DNA of 64,000 nucleotides, taken from the NCBI GenBank assembly GCA_948567375.1, contig OX419761.1, forward strand, positions 21,118,243-21,182,242, in the 5' to 3' direction. Positions within the stretch are counted from its first letter, which is position 1. Every line of letters starts with the position of its first letter. The translations under genes and the position numbers were made by a program. Origin of the DNA: Lunularia cruciata. Its lineage: Eukaryota > Streptophyta > Marchantiopsida > Lunulariales > Lunulariaceae. Positions 45,167 through 55,424 of this stretch are shown piece after piece. The notes under the pieces were generated by a model. That model was not told the origin of the DNA and made no database searches. It worked only from the letters and a program-made list of their open reading frames with translations.

Positions 45167-45316
45167 GTTAGGTCCCTCTAACTCCAGATAGCCATCTACT
45201 CTAAGTATATGGTATACCCTCTAATGGGCAAAGATCAGGAGGCCGGGTGCTATGGAGCCCCATCGTTAGTCTCCTATCTGCAATCTATACCATATAAAGA
45301 ATGAACTAGCTATAGG

Positions 45317-46355
45317 TCAAGTACATCTAGGACATAACCACTGTCCTTGAGGAACCACCATGAGGGGAGGAGTCATACATGCCATATGCCATCCTCTCAA
45401 ACAACTATCACACACTAACATAGTAGCAGCTCCACCAGAAGAGCCACATAACATACACCTCAAGCCTACAGGTACAAGTGCCAAGCTTGGGTCCATAGTA
45501 CCATCAATGTTTGGGAGGTGGCATGGCGCACAATTGCGCACATGATCCTTCCAAACAACACCATCACGTCCTTCTAACATAAGGACTCTAGATGGCAAAA
45601 CCTCACGCACTCTCAAGATAGTGCGGCCTGTAGAAACATCAAGTGTTGTCGGTGCTATCTACTGTAGATATACATAGTCGCCTAGATGAAATCAACAGAT
45701 CGAGGGTCTATAACCTCCTCCTTGAATGGTAGCATAGCGTAAAGTATCTCTATGCTGAGCAATTGCCAAGTTCTCAAAGGCCATCGGCATCACTCTCCGA
45801 AAGATCTTTGCCCGTTGAGAACATGCACTCATCCATACATCGAGGTCATCCAAGTCCAAAGCTATAGTAGCATCTTGACAAATGGCTGCAGGTAAATCTG
45901 GATCTTGTCCATAGAGTAGAAAGTATGGAGAGAAGGATGCTAAGGAGGCTTGCCAACTGAACCGATAGCCCATGGCCAACCAAGGTAATTGGAGATCCCA
46001 ATCTCCCAAGTGGCCTCTCTGCAAACCATACTTTTGCAATCCTCTCTTCACCATCTGAACCACTCTCTCTACTAAGTCATCTGCCTCAGGGTGATCTCGA
46101 GATGTAGTACAATGATCAATAAAAGCCTTGTCACACAAGACCTGAAACTCCCCCAAGAACTCGGTACCTTGATCAGTCAAAACCTCAGCTGGTGCACCAA
46201 AATGACTAAGAACTCGATCCAGGAACGAGTAAGCTATCTCTTCACTAGACTTCTCAAGAAATGCCACCAACTCAATCCACTTGGAGAAGTGCTCCACCAT
46301 CACCAAAACATACAGATGATGTCTCATAGTCAGTGGTAAAGGTCCAGCAAAGTCC
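45317..46355 (-). pseudogene. G4b integrase fused in frame to a PHD finger
   Basis: One reading frame with two stops (TGA 45692-45694, probably from CGA; TAG 45659-45661, probably from CAG). The integrase core has all three catalytic residues: Asp in 'DFAGPLPLT', Asp in 'VLTDQGTEFLGEF', Glu in 'DHPEADDLVERVV'. Then come 'LPWLAMGYRFSWQASLASFSPYFLLYGQDP' and a C-terminal barrel-like segment, 'GDYVYLQ', 'ILRVREVLPSRVLMLEGRDG', leading to 'NCAPCHLPNIDGTMDPSLA'. The PHD finger follows. Its first codons at 46355 are truncated by the Gyp2 LTR. Integrase inserts the DNA copy; the PHD finger may help choose chromatin. Confidence 0.85.
45323..45457 (-). other. PHD finger (C4HC3) at the end of Gyp4 pol
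   Basis: Zinc ligands fit exactly: Cys-x2-Cys-x11-Cys-x2-Cys-x4-His-x2-Cys-x14-Cys-x2-Cys, within 'CMLCGSS', 'MLVCDSC', 'GWHMAC' and 'GQWLCPRC'. The conserved Trp two residues before the seventh ligand is present, as is the 'CDSC..GWH' motif. PHD fingers read histone H3 tails, mostly at Lys4. I see no aromatic residue between the second and third ligands, where Lys4me3 readers often have one, so an unmethylated-tail reader is at least as likely. All eight ligands survive. Confidence 0.9.
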
Positions 46356-46902
46356 TGTAACACCCATTTGTGCATGTGTGTGGTATTGTGATATTTAGCT
46401 TGATATTACAAGTACTTAAGAGATATTATTTATAGAGATAAAGGATGGTTCTATATTAGTCATGGTTAGCTAAAGTTAGTCATAGCTAAGATAGAGTGGA
46501 CCTTACTTTAGAGGAAGTAGAAAAGATGAGCACCACTATTTTGGATTTTAGTGTGTTGACTTGGCATTATTCCTAGGTGTTTGGCTTTGAGGAAAGAGTT
46601 GAGAACTCTTGGGCCCGCAAACCTTTTTCTTTTGGATTCTTCTTTGGTCCAAGGATAGCCCATGTGAAGGAATCCTTGACTTAGTGGTTGGGTCAAGATA
46701 AGACCACATGCTTAGGGGAATATGCCCATGTGAATGGATATTCCTTTCTACTTTTTGACTTGGCTTGACTTTTAGTCTAGTAACTTGAGTTACTACGGTA
46801 ATTAGTAACTTTGGTACGTAACTATTTCACAAGTATATAAACAAGAGGTGAGGAGGTACTCATCATCCTTTCATTTGCAACTATCTCTCTCTCATTGAGT
46901 TC
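46356..46902 (+). repeat. Gyp2 LTR, 3' end truncated, in G4b integrase
   Basis: 547 bp matching the 692-bp Gyp2 LTR from TGTAACACCC to 'cattgagttc', then unrelated DNA. It interrupts the G4b integrase just before its first catalytic Asp. Confidence 0.85.
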
Positions 46903-47911
46903 AAATGCATCAAGTAAAGGAAATCATTTTTTTGAGTAGGAACAAAATATCAAGCAGCTGATTTAATTGAATCAAATGCTGTAAAAGCTATATGCCCAAA
47001 GAAAACGAACACCTTTCCTCTCTTGAGCTCCTCTTTATATACTCACCAAAGTTACCACCATAAATACCTTGATAATTTGGTAGAATCAATACTTTATCTA
47101 AATTATCCTAAATAAATAATCATGGGTCAAATACTTTAGATGGCTTTTGGTCTCATATGCCTCTCTTTGGAAATTTCCAAGCACATTCATTTGGAATCTG
47201 GTATCTCTTCCTTGTTAAGAATTACAATGTATTATAAGGTGAGTCAAATCAGCTTAAGTACGTTTACCTCCATTGCCAAAGGCCACTTAGCTTAGTCAAA
47301 GCAAGGATTTTTACATCTCATATGTACCAAGAATTTTGGCCATACAAAGTCCAAGATTGAAATCACTCTCTAGTCAAATTATTGCTACAAGATCTCACTC
47401 TTAAATGAAATTATCTAAAGAGTTTCCACTCTAATGTATAATGATTAAAATGTCACTAGTGTATCTCATTTAGTATCCAAAATTAAATATTTGATCTTTC
47501 CTCTTATTAAGTTATACTTACTTAATTAGAGATACCTTTAACTTGGTTGATACTAAAAAATGTAATTATAACTAACTAATTATTGCTATTGCAGTTACAG
47601 ATATTAATATGTACCTTATGGTATCATAGCACATCTAATCAAGCACAAGTTCTTTGAGTGCTATTTTTACAAGAACTTGTAGGAGATTAATCCTTAATAC
47701 CAATTTCAATACTTTCTAATATGACTTATTTATCTCACTTTCCTTGCAAAATTTCCTAAATTTAATTTATTTTTTCTCAAAAAATCCAAAATTTTCACCA
47801 ATTGTACAAAAAATGGAAGATGTCTTCTCAATTGTTGGTCTTAAATTGATTCATATGCCAAAACCCTCTTTAGGACTTACAACTTCTCCAAATTTCTTTT
47901 GAAAGCCATGT
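46903..47911. other. Unassigned A+T-rich DNA
   Basis: No gene, terminal repeat or domain seen. The G4b element does not obviously resume here, so the junction at 46902 is a rearrangement. Confidence 0.35.
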
Positions 47912-49252
47912 TGTAATACTCTGAGGATAGGAGACCCGAAGAGAAGCACACCATGAGAAACACACACTTTCACACTCAAACTCCGATGCCCCAAAGGAGC
48001 ACCTTCTCTTTATTATATAGGGAAAGCGGATCTCCTCCAATGAAGCTACACCATAGGATTAGGTACATAGATAGGTGACATGTTAGCAAGCTCCACCCTT
48101 GGATTACTTACTTGGATGGGTGACATGTTGGTCTGTAACACCCATTTGTGCATGTGTGTGGTATTGTGATATTTAGCTTGGTATTACAAGTACTTAAGAG
48201 ATATTATTTATATAGAGATAAAGGATGGTTCTATATTAGTCATGGTTAGCTAAAGTTAGTCATAGCTAAGATAGAGGGGACTTTACTTTAGAGGAAGTAG
48301 AAAAGATGAGCACCACTATTTTGGATTTTAGTGTGTTGACTTGGTATTATTCCTAGGTGTTTGGCTTTGGGGAAAGAGTTGAGAACTCTTGGGCCCGCAA
48401 GCCTTTTTGTTTTGGATTCTTCTTTAGTCCAAGGATAGCCCATGTGAAGGAATCCTTGACTTAGTGGTTGGGTCAAGATAAGACCACATGCTTAGGGGAA
48501 TATGCCCATGTGAATGGATATTCCTTTCTACTTTTTGACTTTACTTGACTTTTAGTCTAGTAACTTGAGTTACTACGGTAATTAGTAACTTTGGTACGTA
48601 ACTATTTCACAAGTATATAAACAAGGGGTGAGGAGGTACTCATCATCCTTTCATTTGCAACTATCTCTCTCTCATTGAGTTCTCTAGTGAGCAATGTCTT
48701 GAGTCTTGGAGTGTTAGCCTTGGAGGAGTATGATGGAGTTGGGGTTCTTTGCCTTCTTAGTCCATGGTGCGCTACCATAATAGCCATCAGAGGTTCATCC
48801 TGAGTGAGAGACAGGCCGGCTCACAGGTCTTGGTCCTATCTGGTTGGTCAAACAAGCTTTGACCAAAGGGAATCTTTTAGGGAATCTTCCTGTAGGAATC
48901 TCAGAATCACGTGGGTGAGGTACCATTGGAAAGCTCTCAACAAGACAAAGCAGGGGGAGGGAAGGCTGGCCTTTCCTTAGTTGGGGAGCAGGGCATCTGA
49001 ACATTTTTGAGGCCTAATTCATCCGTTTAGGCCTCCAAAATTGCCTTCAAAGATTTCAGGCATATTTTGGTTCCAACTCTATTAGTAGAAGTCCCCTTTT
49101 GGTGATACCTCTTTTTGATCTATTCAGTCCATCCTATGTAACATCCTTCCAGATGTTACCAACCCAATTCTCACCTTCAAATCATATGTCTAGCTATTGG
49201 TTTTAAGGTTTTCAAATCTATTTCGGTTTTCTACCCTATTACTAGAAGTACC
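47912..49252 (-). repeat. Gyp3 LTR, minus strand, split by a Gyp2 LTR
   Basis: 47912-48133 and 48826-49252 form one reverse-complemented Gyp3 LTR, cut short at 49252 inside the outer U3 block, where GL-e begins. Confidence 0.8.
48134..48825 (+). repeat. Gyp2 solo LTR, full length, with duplication GGTC
   Basis: 692 bp, TGTAACACCC...GGCTCACA, flanked by GGTC at 48130-48133 and 48826-48829. A cleaner solo LTR than the other copies. It is inserted in a Gyp3 LTR at nearly the same site as element C. Confidence 0.9.
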
Positions 49253-49259
49253 CACAATG

Positions 49260-50330
49260 GTATGCTGAATAGACAGTAGAAGAGGATGATGATAGAGCAC
49301 TAGCTAATAAAGGAAGAAAAAGGACAATAAAGAATAACCTATCAGGGCTTGATCAAACAATGGAGAATTATTGACAAATAAGAGTGCAATTGAGGCCTTC
49401 CTAAGTTGAATGAAATGTGAAAACAACTTGCTATCATGGTTGATGGTGGTCTATAATATAAAGATCACTACACTCATGATGGAGGCCTTAGAAGAGTTCT
49501 TACCATTCTACAAGGAACTTGACCAAATGATGAAAAAACCAACAACATGAGTACAACATATGCATAAGTTGGCATATACAACAACCAAGGAGAGCGCCCT
49601 TTTGTGTAAAAAGTTGATTGAGGCCAAGGAGTGGATTAAGGAAAAGGACACAAGTCCTAAGACCTTCCAAAAGGATGGGCTCTTGCAACAAAAGCAATAC
49701 AATGTGCTCATTCTATAGCTTCAAGTAGAAGTTTATGACTATTATAACAAATGCTTCCACCCACAAGAGCAACACAAAGATGAACTACAGACTCAAAAAA
49801 AATATTGAGGAAATTATGAGCTGAGCTAGAGGAGGCATGTACCAAGACAAAAATGGCATAAATGTGAGAGAATAAATTAGAAAAGATGACAAAATTTTCT
49901 ATCTTGGACCTCAATATGAGTCTCAAATTCCATCAAGAGAAGGAGGATGAGCAACAAAACCAAAAAAACAAGATAAGATATTGAATAAACTCTAAGGTGA
50001 AAGAAGAAATTTAGAGAATGAATGCATTAAGCTCATTGCAATGAGTGGGGATAGGGCCACTCAACTTTTGAACTAGTTGGAATGCATTACCAATGAGAAC
50101 CCTCAGTGTACAAAGTTGAAGGATGTAAAGACCATAGATTGATGCACTAGCAAGGCCTATGCAAACAAAAAACTCAATGCATTGTTTGTCAAACTACAAG
50201 GCCATACTATCTTCAAGTTTAAGAAGACATAGACTAGCTTTATACAAAGAGTTAACAATTACATGAAGGAGCTTGAAGAACTTATTGCCATATGTAAAGG
50301 AGTGAGTAGTTTGTCACACGTGCTGCCAAG
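49260..50330 (+). pseudogene. GL-e ORF, coiled-coil part
   Basis: Broken reading with 'MMEALEEFLPFYKELDQMMKK', 'LIEAKEWIKEKDTSPKTFQK', 'LQVEVYDYYNKCFHPQEQHKDELQ' and, near the end, 'KKLNALFVKLQGHTIFKFKK' and 'RVNNYMKELEELIAICK'. The last blocks line up with 'MNALLIKLRACVDRKVLEVE' and 'LVKVELEKLWRDIK' of GL-a and with 'YLFMHLKGHTNQNFEDIL' of GL-d. It is rich in Lys, Glu and Leu, as a coiled coil should be. No enzyme motif. The family is not recognised. Confidence 0.5.
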
Positions 50331-50714
50331 TTGTATTGTAGACAAGTAATGATCATGATTACTTCATACAAAATGAGCAGCAAATAATCTCATCAAGAAT
50401 GACCAAGAGTCATCTCATAGATAGGGTAGTTTTTGTAGTTATAGTACAAAACATTCTGTATATGTATACACTTTGTACATAGTTAGTTAGGTTATGGTAC
50501 AAAGATCTTATGTCCTACCTGACACCTTACGTACTAGTTGAAGATGACAGGTTAAGAGACTAGGATGGCCATACCATGTAGCCCACACCTACTTAAGATT
50601 GGTTTAGTACACAATAAGTAAACAAAATGTGATTAACAGTGAGTGCCTTCAATGTAATTAGGAGATTTCTAGCATATTGTAGGTGTTGGATTCTCTTTGG
50701 CTAAGTAGGAAACA

Positions 50715-50775
50715 TATAAAAGGCTTATGCCTAATATTCATTGTGTCTATTTGTTCCATCCTTCTTTGCAATAAA
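50715..50775 (+). promoter_or_regulatory. TATA box and poly(A) signal near the GL-e 3' end
   Basis: TATAAAAG at 50715-50722 and AATAAA at 50770-50775, 160 to 220 bases before the GGGTGTGCA end. Confidence 0.5.
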
Positions 50776-50935
50776 ATTAATTTTATACCATCAAGAGTCT
50801 TAAATTTGTGTATGTGGATTAGTTTGTGCTTTGTATGAGTGATTACATGTTTAATCAAGTGCAAGCAAGGTATTTTGATGTATGAGCATAAGCACTTGAG
50901 TAAGGGAAATCATTCATGTAGAAATAGGGTGTGCA

Positions 50936-52619
50936 CCTCTAAGGGCTCTACAAAAGTGAGGAATAATATAAAGATTGGCTACTAACATTTGGAGTATCAT
51001 AAAGTAACAATACCTTGTAAGTTTCAACAACAAAGCCATTCAAGACTCTTGTTATGTCATGCCTTTTGGGAAGGTGTGGAAGGCATGTCATAATCATAGC
51101 CATTATACTGATTGGACCCTTGGAAGATCTCACTTCTTCTTAGTTTGCATGTCTAGGACACTTTTTGTAAGATATCTTAATATTACAAATGTTACATGAT
51201 GTAAAATTTATGAGGTAATTGTGATTGTGATACTTATGAATGTTTTGAGGCTAATAGTTAGGAATTTGGTTGGACAATGAGGGAGGTAAGGAAATTTAGA
51301 GGCAAAGTGAGCTTCATTACAAATGAACTACCAACTTCAAGAATCATTCGGATAAAATCTATAATGAATGCAAGTTTTCTTTATTTATCTTTTTGTGGTG
51401 TGTGAAGAATGGTGGCATTACCTTCTTATGGGATGACTTTGCCCATGAGATTAAATATAGAAAAATAGATTGTCATCATAGTGATATTTTTATCTCATTT
51501 GTAGTCACGTCCAACTTGTATCCTTGTAGGATAGGCCAATCTTATCAAAACATTAAAAATTTGGACCACACCATATTGCTACAAGCTCCTACCTTGAATT
51601 ACTCAAGCTCTACTTTTACAGATTTAGTGAATCTCACTTTGTACCTTAGCTAAATCAAGAACTATTCATGATTCTTAATATTATATTGCCCATAAACAAG
51701 AATATTATATCCATAGTAAAAAAGTGAGAAATTACTCATGTTGAGACAAGGAGAATTGCTTAGTCTCCAATTTCAATTCCCATAATAAAAATTTAAGGAG
51801 TAAATCCAACTTAAATAAGTATAATTGCTTGGTCTCCACTTTCAAAACTCAAATACATGTTGCTTGGACATCACCAAAGTCATGGTCTTCTGATCCAGAG
51901 CTCCAAAATTTGAACCTAAAAAGTCATCCTACTTCAAATTTAAATCAACTTTAGACCACAAAATTTTGAATCTATATGAGCTTTGACTCATTTTCCATCA
52001 AGAACCCTTAAGTGTTATAACATCAAAATATTTGAGGTACTTAGAACCTCCAAAGATTGATGTATAAGTTTCTTATACCTTAATTAAGAAAAATAATATT
52101 TTGTAGCTATCTAGTTTGACCTTATCCTACACAATTGAGTTCTCATCTTAAAACTTTGAAAGGAATCTAACTCATCTACCTAATCCAAGGGAAAATTTAT
52201 GCATGACTACCAATAATGTTTTGCCCACAAATTTGAAGGTTATTCCTACGGTAATTTAGTAAATAGAAACTCATGTCCAACACAAATAGAGTGTCTTAAT
52301 CTTCACTTTATAAATTTTAATCTAGGTTGTTTGGGTATACCAAATTCACCTCCTTTAAACCTCCTTCATCACTTTTTGACAAATTTTCTTCATCTAAACA
52401 ACTTTGCATTCATAATTTACTCATAGAGCTCTTGGAGATTTCAAATTTAAATGTGTATCTAACATGAAAGAATGAGTAAAACAAGAAAGGTTCATGCTCT
52501 ATATAATGTGCATACCAGTAAGATCATCTCCAATTTTTCTTAAAACCTATAGAATAATTGATATATACTTTGAATAATTGTATATCCTACTTAAAGAACC
52601 AAGGACAAAAATTGTCTTA
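50936..52619. other. Unassigned A+T-rich DNA
   Basis: No gene or element end recognised. An 86-codon frame at 51393-51653 has no identifiable domain. Confidence 0.35.
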
Positions 52620-53037
52620 ACTCCTTAACATTGACTTAATTAACCAAGCCTAGAGAAGGTTCATGAGCAATTCTTTAATTTTACTCAACTACCAAAACAA
52701 GCTTTTTAGGGAGAAATTGAACTAGATTGCAAGAATGACAAAAAGGAGCAAAATCTTATGGAGCAAAATCACTTCATCAATCTAGTAAGGAAATGCATGT
52801 ATAGAAATAAAATAATTATGGGGTTTGGCCAACATTTGCCTATGTTGACAAATGCATAAGATTTCATTCACTCAAGAACTATCAAAGTCATAATTGATAC
52901 CAATAATACAAAATATATACACTTACACTTGTCGTCCCTTATTTAGTTCAGGGATGTGTGATGAAAATTGATACCAATGCCATGTTATGGTTTTCATAGC
53001 TAATGAAAGAGTTGTTTAGTGTAGTTTATTTCATTAC
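52620..53037 (-). repeat. Cop1 fragment, minus strand (leader and LTR end)
   Basis: On the minus strand it matches 39500-39745: 'atgactttga.a.ttcttgagtgaatga', 'ggc.aaa..ttggc.aaacc' and 'caatctagttcaatttctccc'. The primer site reads TGGTATCAATTATG (about 52905-52892). No gag follows. It is cut by the Fam5 LTR at 53038. Confidence 0.65.
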
Positions 53038-53109
53038 TATTGCAATAGATTGCATGATAGATCCCACGGTTGAGCTATTCCCATGTGAGCAATTTGTGTG
53101 CATTCAAGT

Positions 53110-53114
53110 GATTG
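53110..53114 (+). repeat. Element D target duplication, left
   Basis: GATTG, repeated exactly at 62824-62828. Confidence 0.85.
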
Positions 53115-53876
53115 TGTAATACCAAGAGCTAGCCATATGATCTAGATGTGAAATTTGGTTTGGTAACATCTGGAATGATGTTATACATGATGGTTAAAAT
53201 AGATCAGATAGAAGTATTGTCAAAAGATTACTTCTACTAATAGTGCAAAAACCAAAATAGACTTGAAAATCTTAGAACCAATAGCTAAATATATGATTTA
53301 AAGATGAGAATTGGTTTGGTAACATCTGGAATGATGTTTCACATGATGGACTAAACAAATCAGAAAGAGGTATCACCAAAAGGGGACTTCTACTAATAGA
53401 GTAGGAACCAAAATATGCCTTAAATCTTTGAAGGCAATTTAGGAGGCCTAAACGGATGAATTAGGCCTTGAAAATGTGAAAATTCCCCCCAAAGAAGGAA
53501 AGGCTAGCCTCTACTCCCCCTTGCTTTTTCTCATTGAGAGCTTTCCAACGGTACCTCACCCACGTGATTTTTAGATTCCTATAGGAAGATTCTCTAAAAG
53601 ATTCCCTTGAGTCAAAGCTTGTTTGACCAATAGATAGGACCAGGACCAACATGTCACACATCCAAGTAAGTAATCCAAGGGTGGAGCTTGCTGATATGTC
53701 ACCTATTTGTGTGCTTGCTGATATGTCACCTATTTGTGCTCCACCTATTATGGTGGAGCTTCCTTGGAGGAGATCCTCTTTGTCTATATAATAAAGAGAG
53801 GGTGCTCCTTTGGAACATTGGATGATTGAGTGTGAAATCTGTGTTTTCTCTCTTCTCTTGTCCTCAAAGTATTACA
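53115..53876 (+). repeat. Element D 5' LTR
   Basis: 762 bp, TGTAATACC...ATTACA. U3 carries two tandem units of about 156 bp ('tggtaacatctgg' at 53161 and 53317). A further 27-bp duplication, 'ttgctgatatgtcacctatttg', lies at about 53690-53744. TATA-like 'tatataataaa' lies at about 53784. The 3' LTR lacks the 27-bp duplication. Confidence 0.9.
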
Positions 53877-53877
53877 A

Positions 53878-53889
53878 TGGTATCAGAGC
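53878..53889 (+). promoter_or_regulatory. Element D primer binding site
   Basis: TGGTATCAGAGC, a perfect initiator-Met tRNA site, one base after the LTR. Confidence 0.9.
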
Positions 53890-54222
53890 GAGTGTTTTAG
53901 TCCAAGTGAGTAAATCACCTCTCTTGGAAGAATATGAACTATTGAAACTGAGTAATTTGAGGTGGAGAACATAGAGTAATTGCTAGACTTAGGAAGGACT
54001 TTAGAGAGCGGATGGGATGGATGCATTGGGAGGAAAATTTCCCGCACCTAGCTTTCCATTCTTGAATCCATTCCACATCAAGGTTATGTGCATCTAGCAT
54101 GAGCAAATGAAAGTATCGCTAGTTTATCACTCTGGAGCAGAATTCACCAAACCTGGTGATTCTACCTGTGGTGGTATAGGACAAAGAGTAGGATTTGACA
54201 ATCTACATTCTATTATGATGTT

Positions 54223-54405
54223 ATGGATGTGAATGTCCCAAATTTTCTCCCTTTCAACACTCAAGTAGAAATTTGTTATGTAGTGAGACCAAAAGTGATT
54301 TTTAGAGATTTTGTGGTCAAGAATTTTGGTGAGGAGTATTATCAACAAGTGATAGCTTTTGAGGTCCCAATGATAGTTCCGATAGTTTTGTGCATTCTAG
54401 AGTGA
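54223..54405 (+). CDS. Leader ORF upstream of gag, 60 aa
   Basis: Intact ATG-to-TGA frame ending 45 bases before the gag ATG (54453). The motif 'NFGEEYYQQVIAFEVPM' is identical to element B1 (9183-9362), and the surrounding changes are conservative. The N-terminal 15 residues are not shared with B1. No known domain. It may be a real short protein of Gyp3 or the remains of a gag extension. It is among the few intact frames shared between two decayed copies in this window. Confidence 0.5.
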   Translation: MDVNVPNFLPFNTQVEICYVVRPKVIFRDFVVKNFGEEYYQQVIAFEVPMIVPIVLCILE

Positions 54406-55397
54406 TCATATTGACTCTATAATTGAAGTAGATATTGAGTGTTGTAAGAACCATGGATATGCAATTACAAGAGTTGGTGCAAGGAATGCAAGAGATGTTG
54501 AATGAATTTTGAGAGATTAAGATGACCATGGAGACATTACAAAGTCAAGTGTAGATCCTCAAGAATGATCAAGCAATGCAAGAAGAGTCGTCTCAAAACC
54601 CAATACCTACAATTGAAGTACTTGGAGAAGCACCCGTGCCTACAAACCCTATCAACAATGAAGCCACATTGCTACTCCGGATGAAGAAAACATGCAACAT
54701 CAAGCCTTACAAGGGGCAGCGTACGATAGGAGTAGTGGAAAATTGGATCTTGAGAATGAATTGATATTTTGAATGTTCTCATCAGAGGTCACGGAGCATG
54801 CTGCAAGCATGTTTGCATATGGGTACTTGACTGATAAAGCCCTCATATGGTACAATGCTTTTGTAATAATCCATGTTGGCAGAGAGAAGGAAGGTCACGT
54901 GGACAACAATGCAAGAAGGATTGCTAAAGAATTTCCAATCGGTGGATTTGTGCAGATGGCCCAAATCCGACTATAGGGATTGAGAAAAAAGAACAACGTA
55001 CAAGAGTATTGTGGTACCCACATTTTTTGTTTTTTTTTCCAAAATGGAGAAGAAGAAGTGTATAGAGAAGTCGGATTGCACCTGTATGGCCAAAGAAGGC
55101 AAAGAAAAGCATCTTTGGGATGAAACCCGAGGTAACGTGGCTTCGGGTCATAAGGTGAAGTACTAGAACTTGCCCTATCAGCAAACAACCCAAAGTAAGA
55201 AGTCTTCATATCGGAGGGAGCTCAACCCGAGGTGAAGATAGTGTAACAACCTTTCTTTGGAGCGAGAAATTCAAGAAAGGACCGTTCAAAACTGGCAGTC
55301 ATACGCGTGAAGTACAATTAACAATGATAGGCGCATGCAAGAGGTGTGATTTCTTGGTAGAAACTCGAATTGAAGAGAGACGAAGAAGGCACGACTC

Positions 55398-55404
55398 TAT
55401 AAAA
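55398..55404 (+). promoter_or_regulatory. TATA box upstream of the GL-c ORF
   Basis: TATAAAA, same context and position as 3092-3098. Confidence 0.5.
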
Positions 55405-55424
55405 ATTGGGCTAACAACAAAGCA

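Larger units (their letters stand above)
44486..46355 (-). mobile_element. G4b: Gyp4 element, 3' part (LTR, PHD finger, integrase)
   Basis: Read on the minus strand: integrase core, integrase C-terminus, PHD finger, short untranslated stretch with a G-rich tract, 3' LTR. RT and gag are lost beyond 46355, where a Gyp2 LTR sits. The LTR is far richer in CpG than anything else in the window and the coding frame has only two stops, so this is probably the youngest gypsy copy here. Confidence 0.8.
49253..50935 (+). mobile_element. GL-e: 3' part of a GL-d-like unit
   Basis: It lacks the 5' half. It holds the coiled-coil end of the ORF and a non-coding tail with TATA and AATAAA signals. Its last 120 bases resemble GL-d ('gtgtatg.g.tt.g', 'ataag..cttgagta') and end in the same GGGTGTGCA. 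Left boundary is a truncation against a Gyp3 LTR. Confidence 0.55.

Noticed and set aside
53038-53114. Element D inserted into unique DNA
   Set aside because: The flanks align across the insertion to the Fam5 LTR at 28931-29343, so the target was another repeat.
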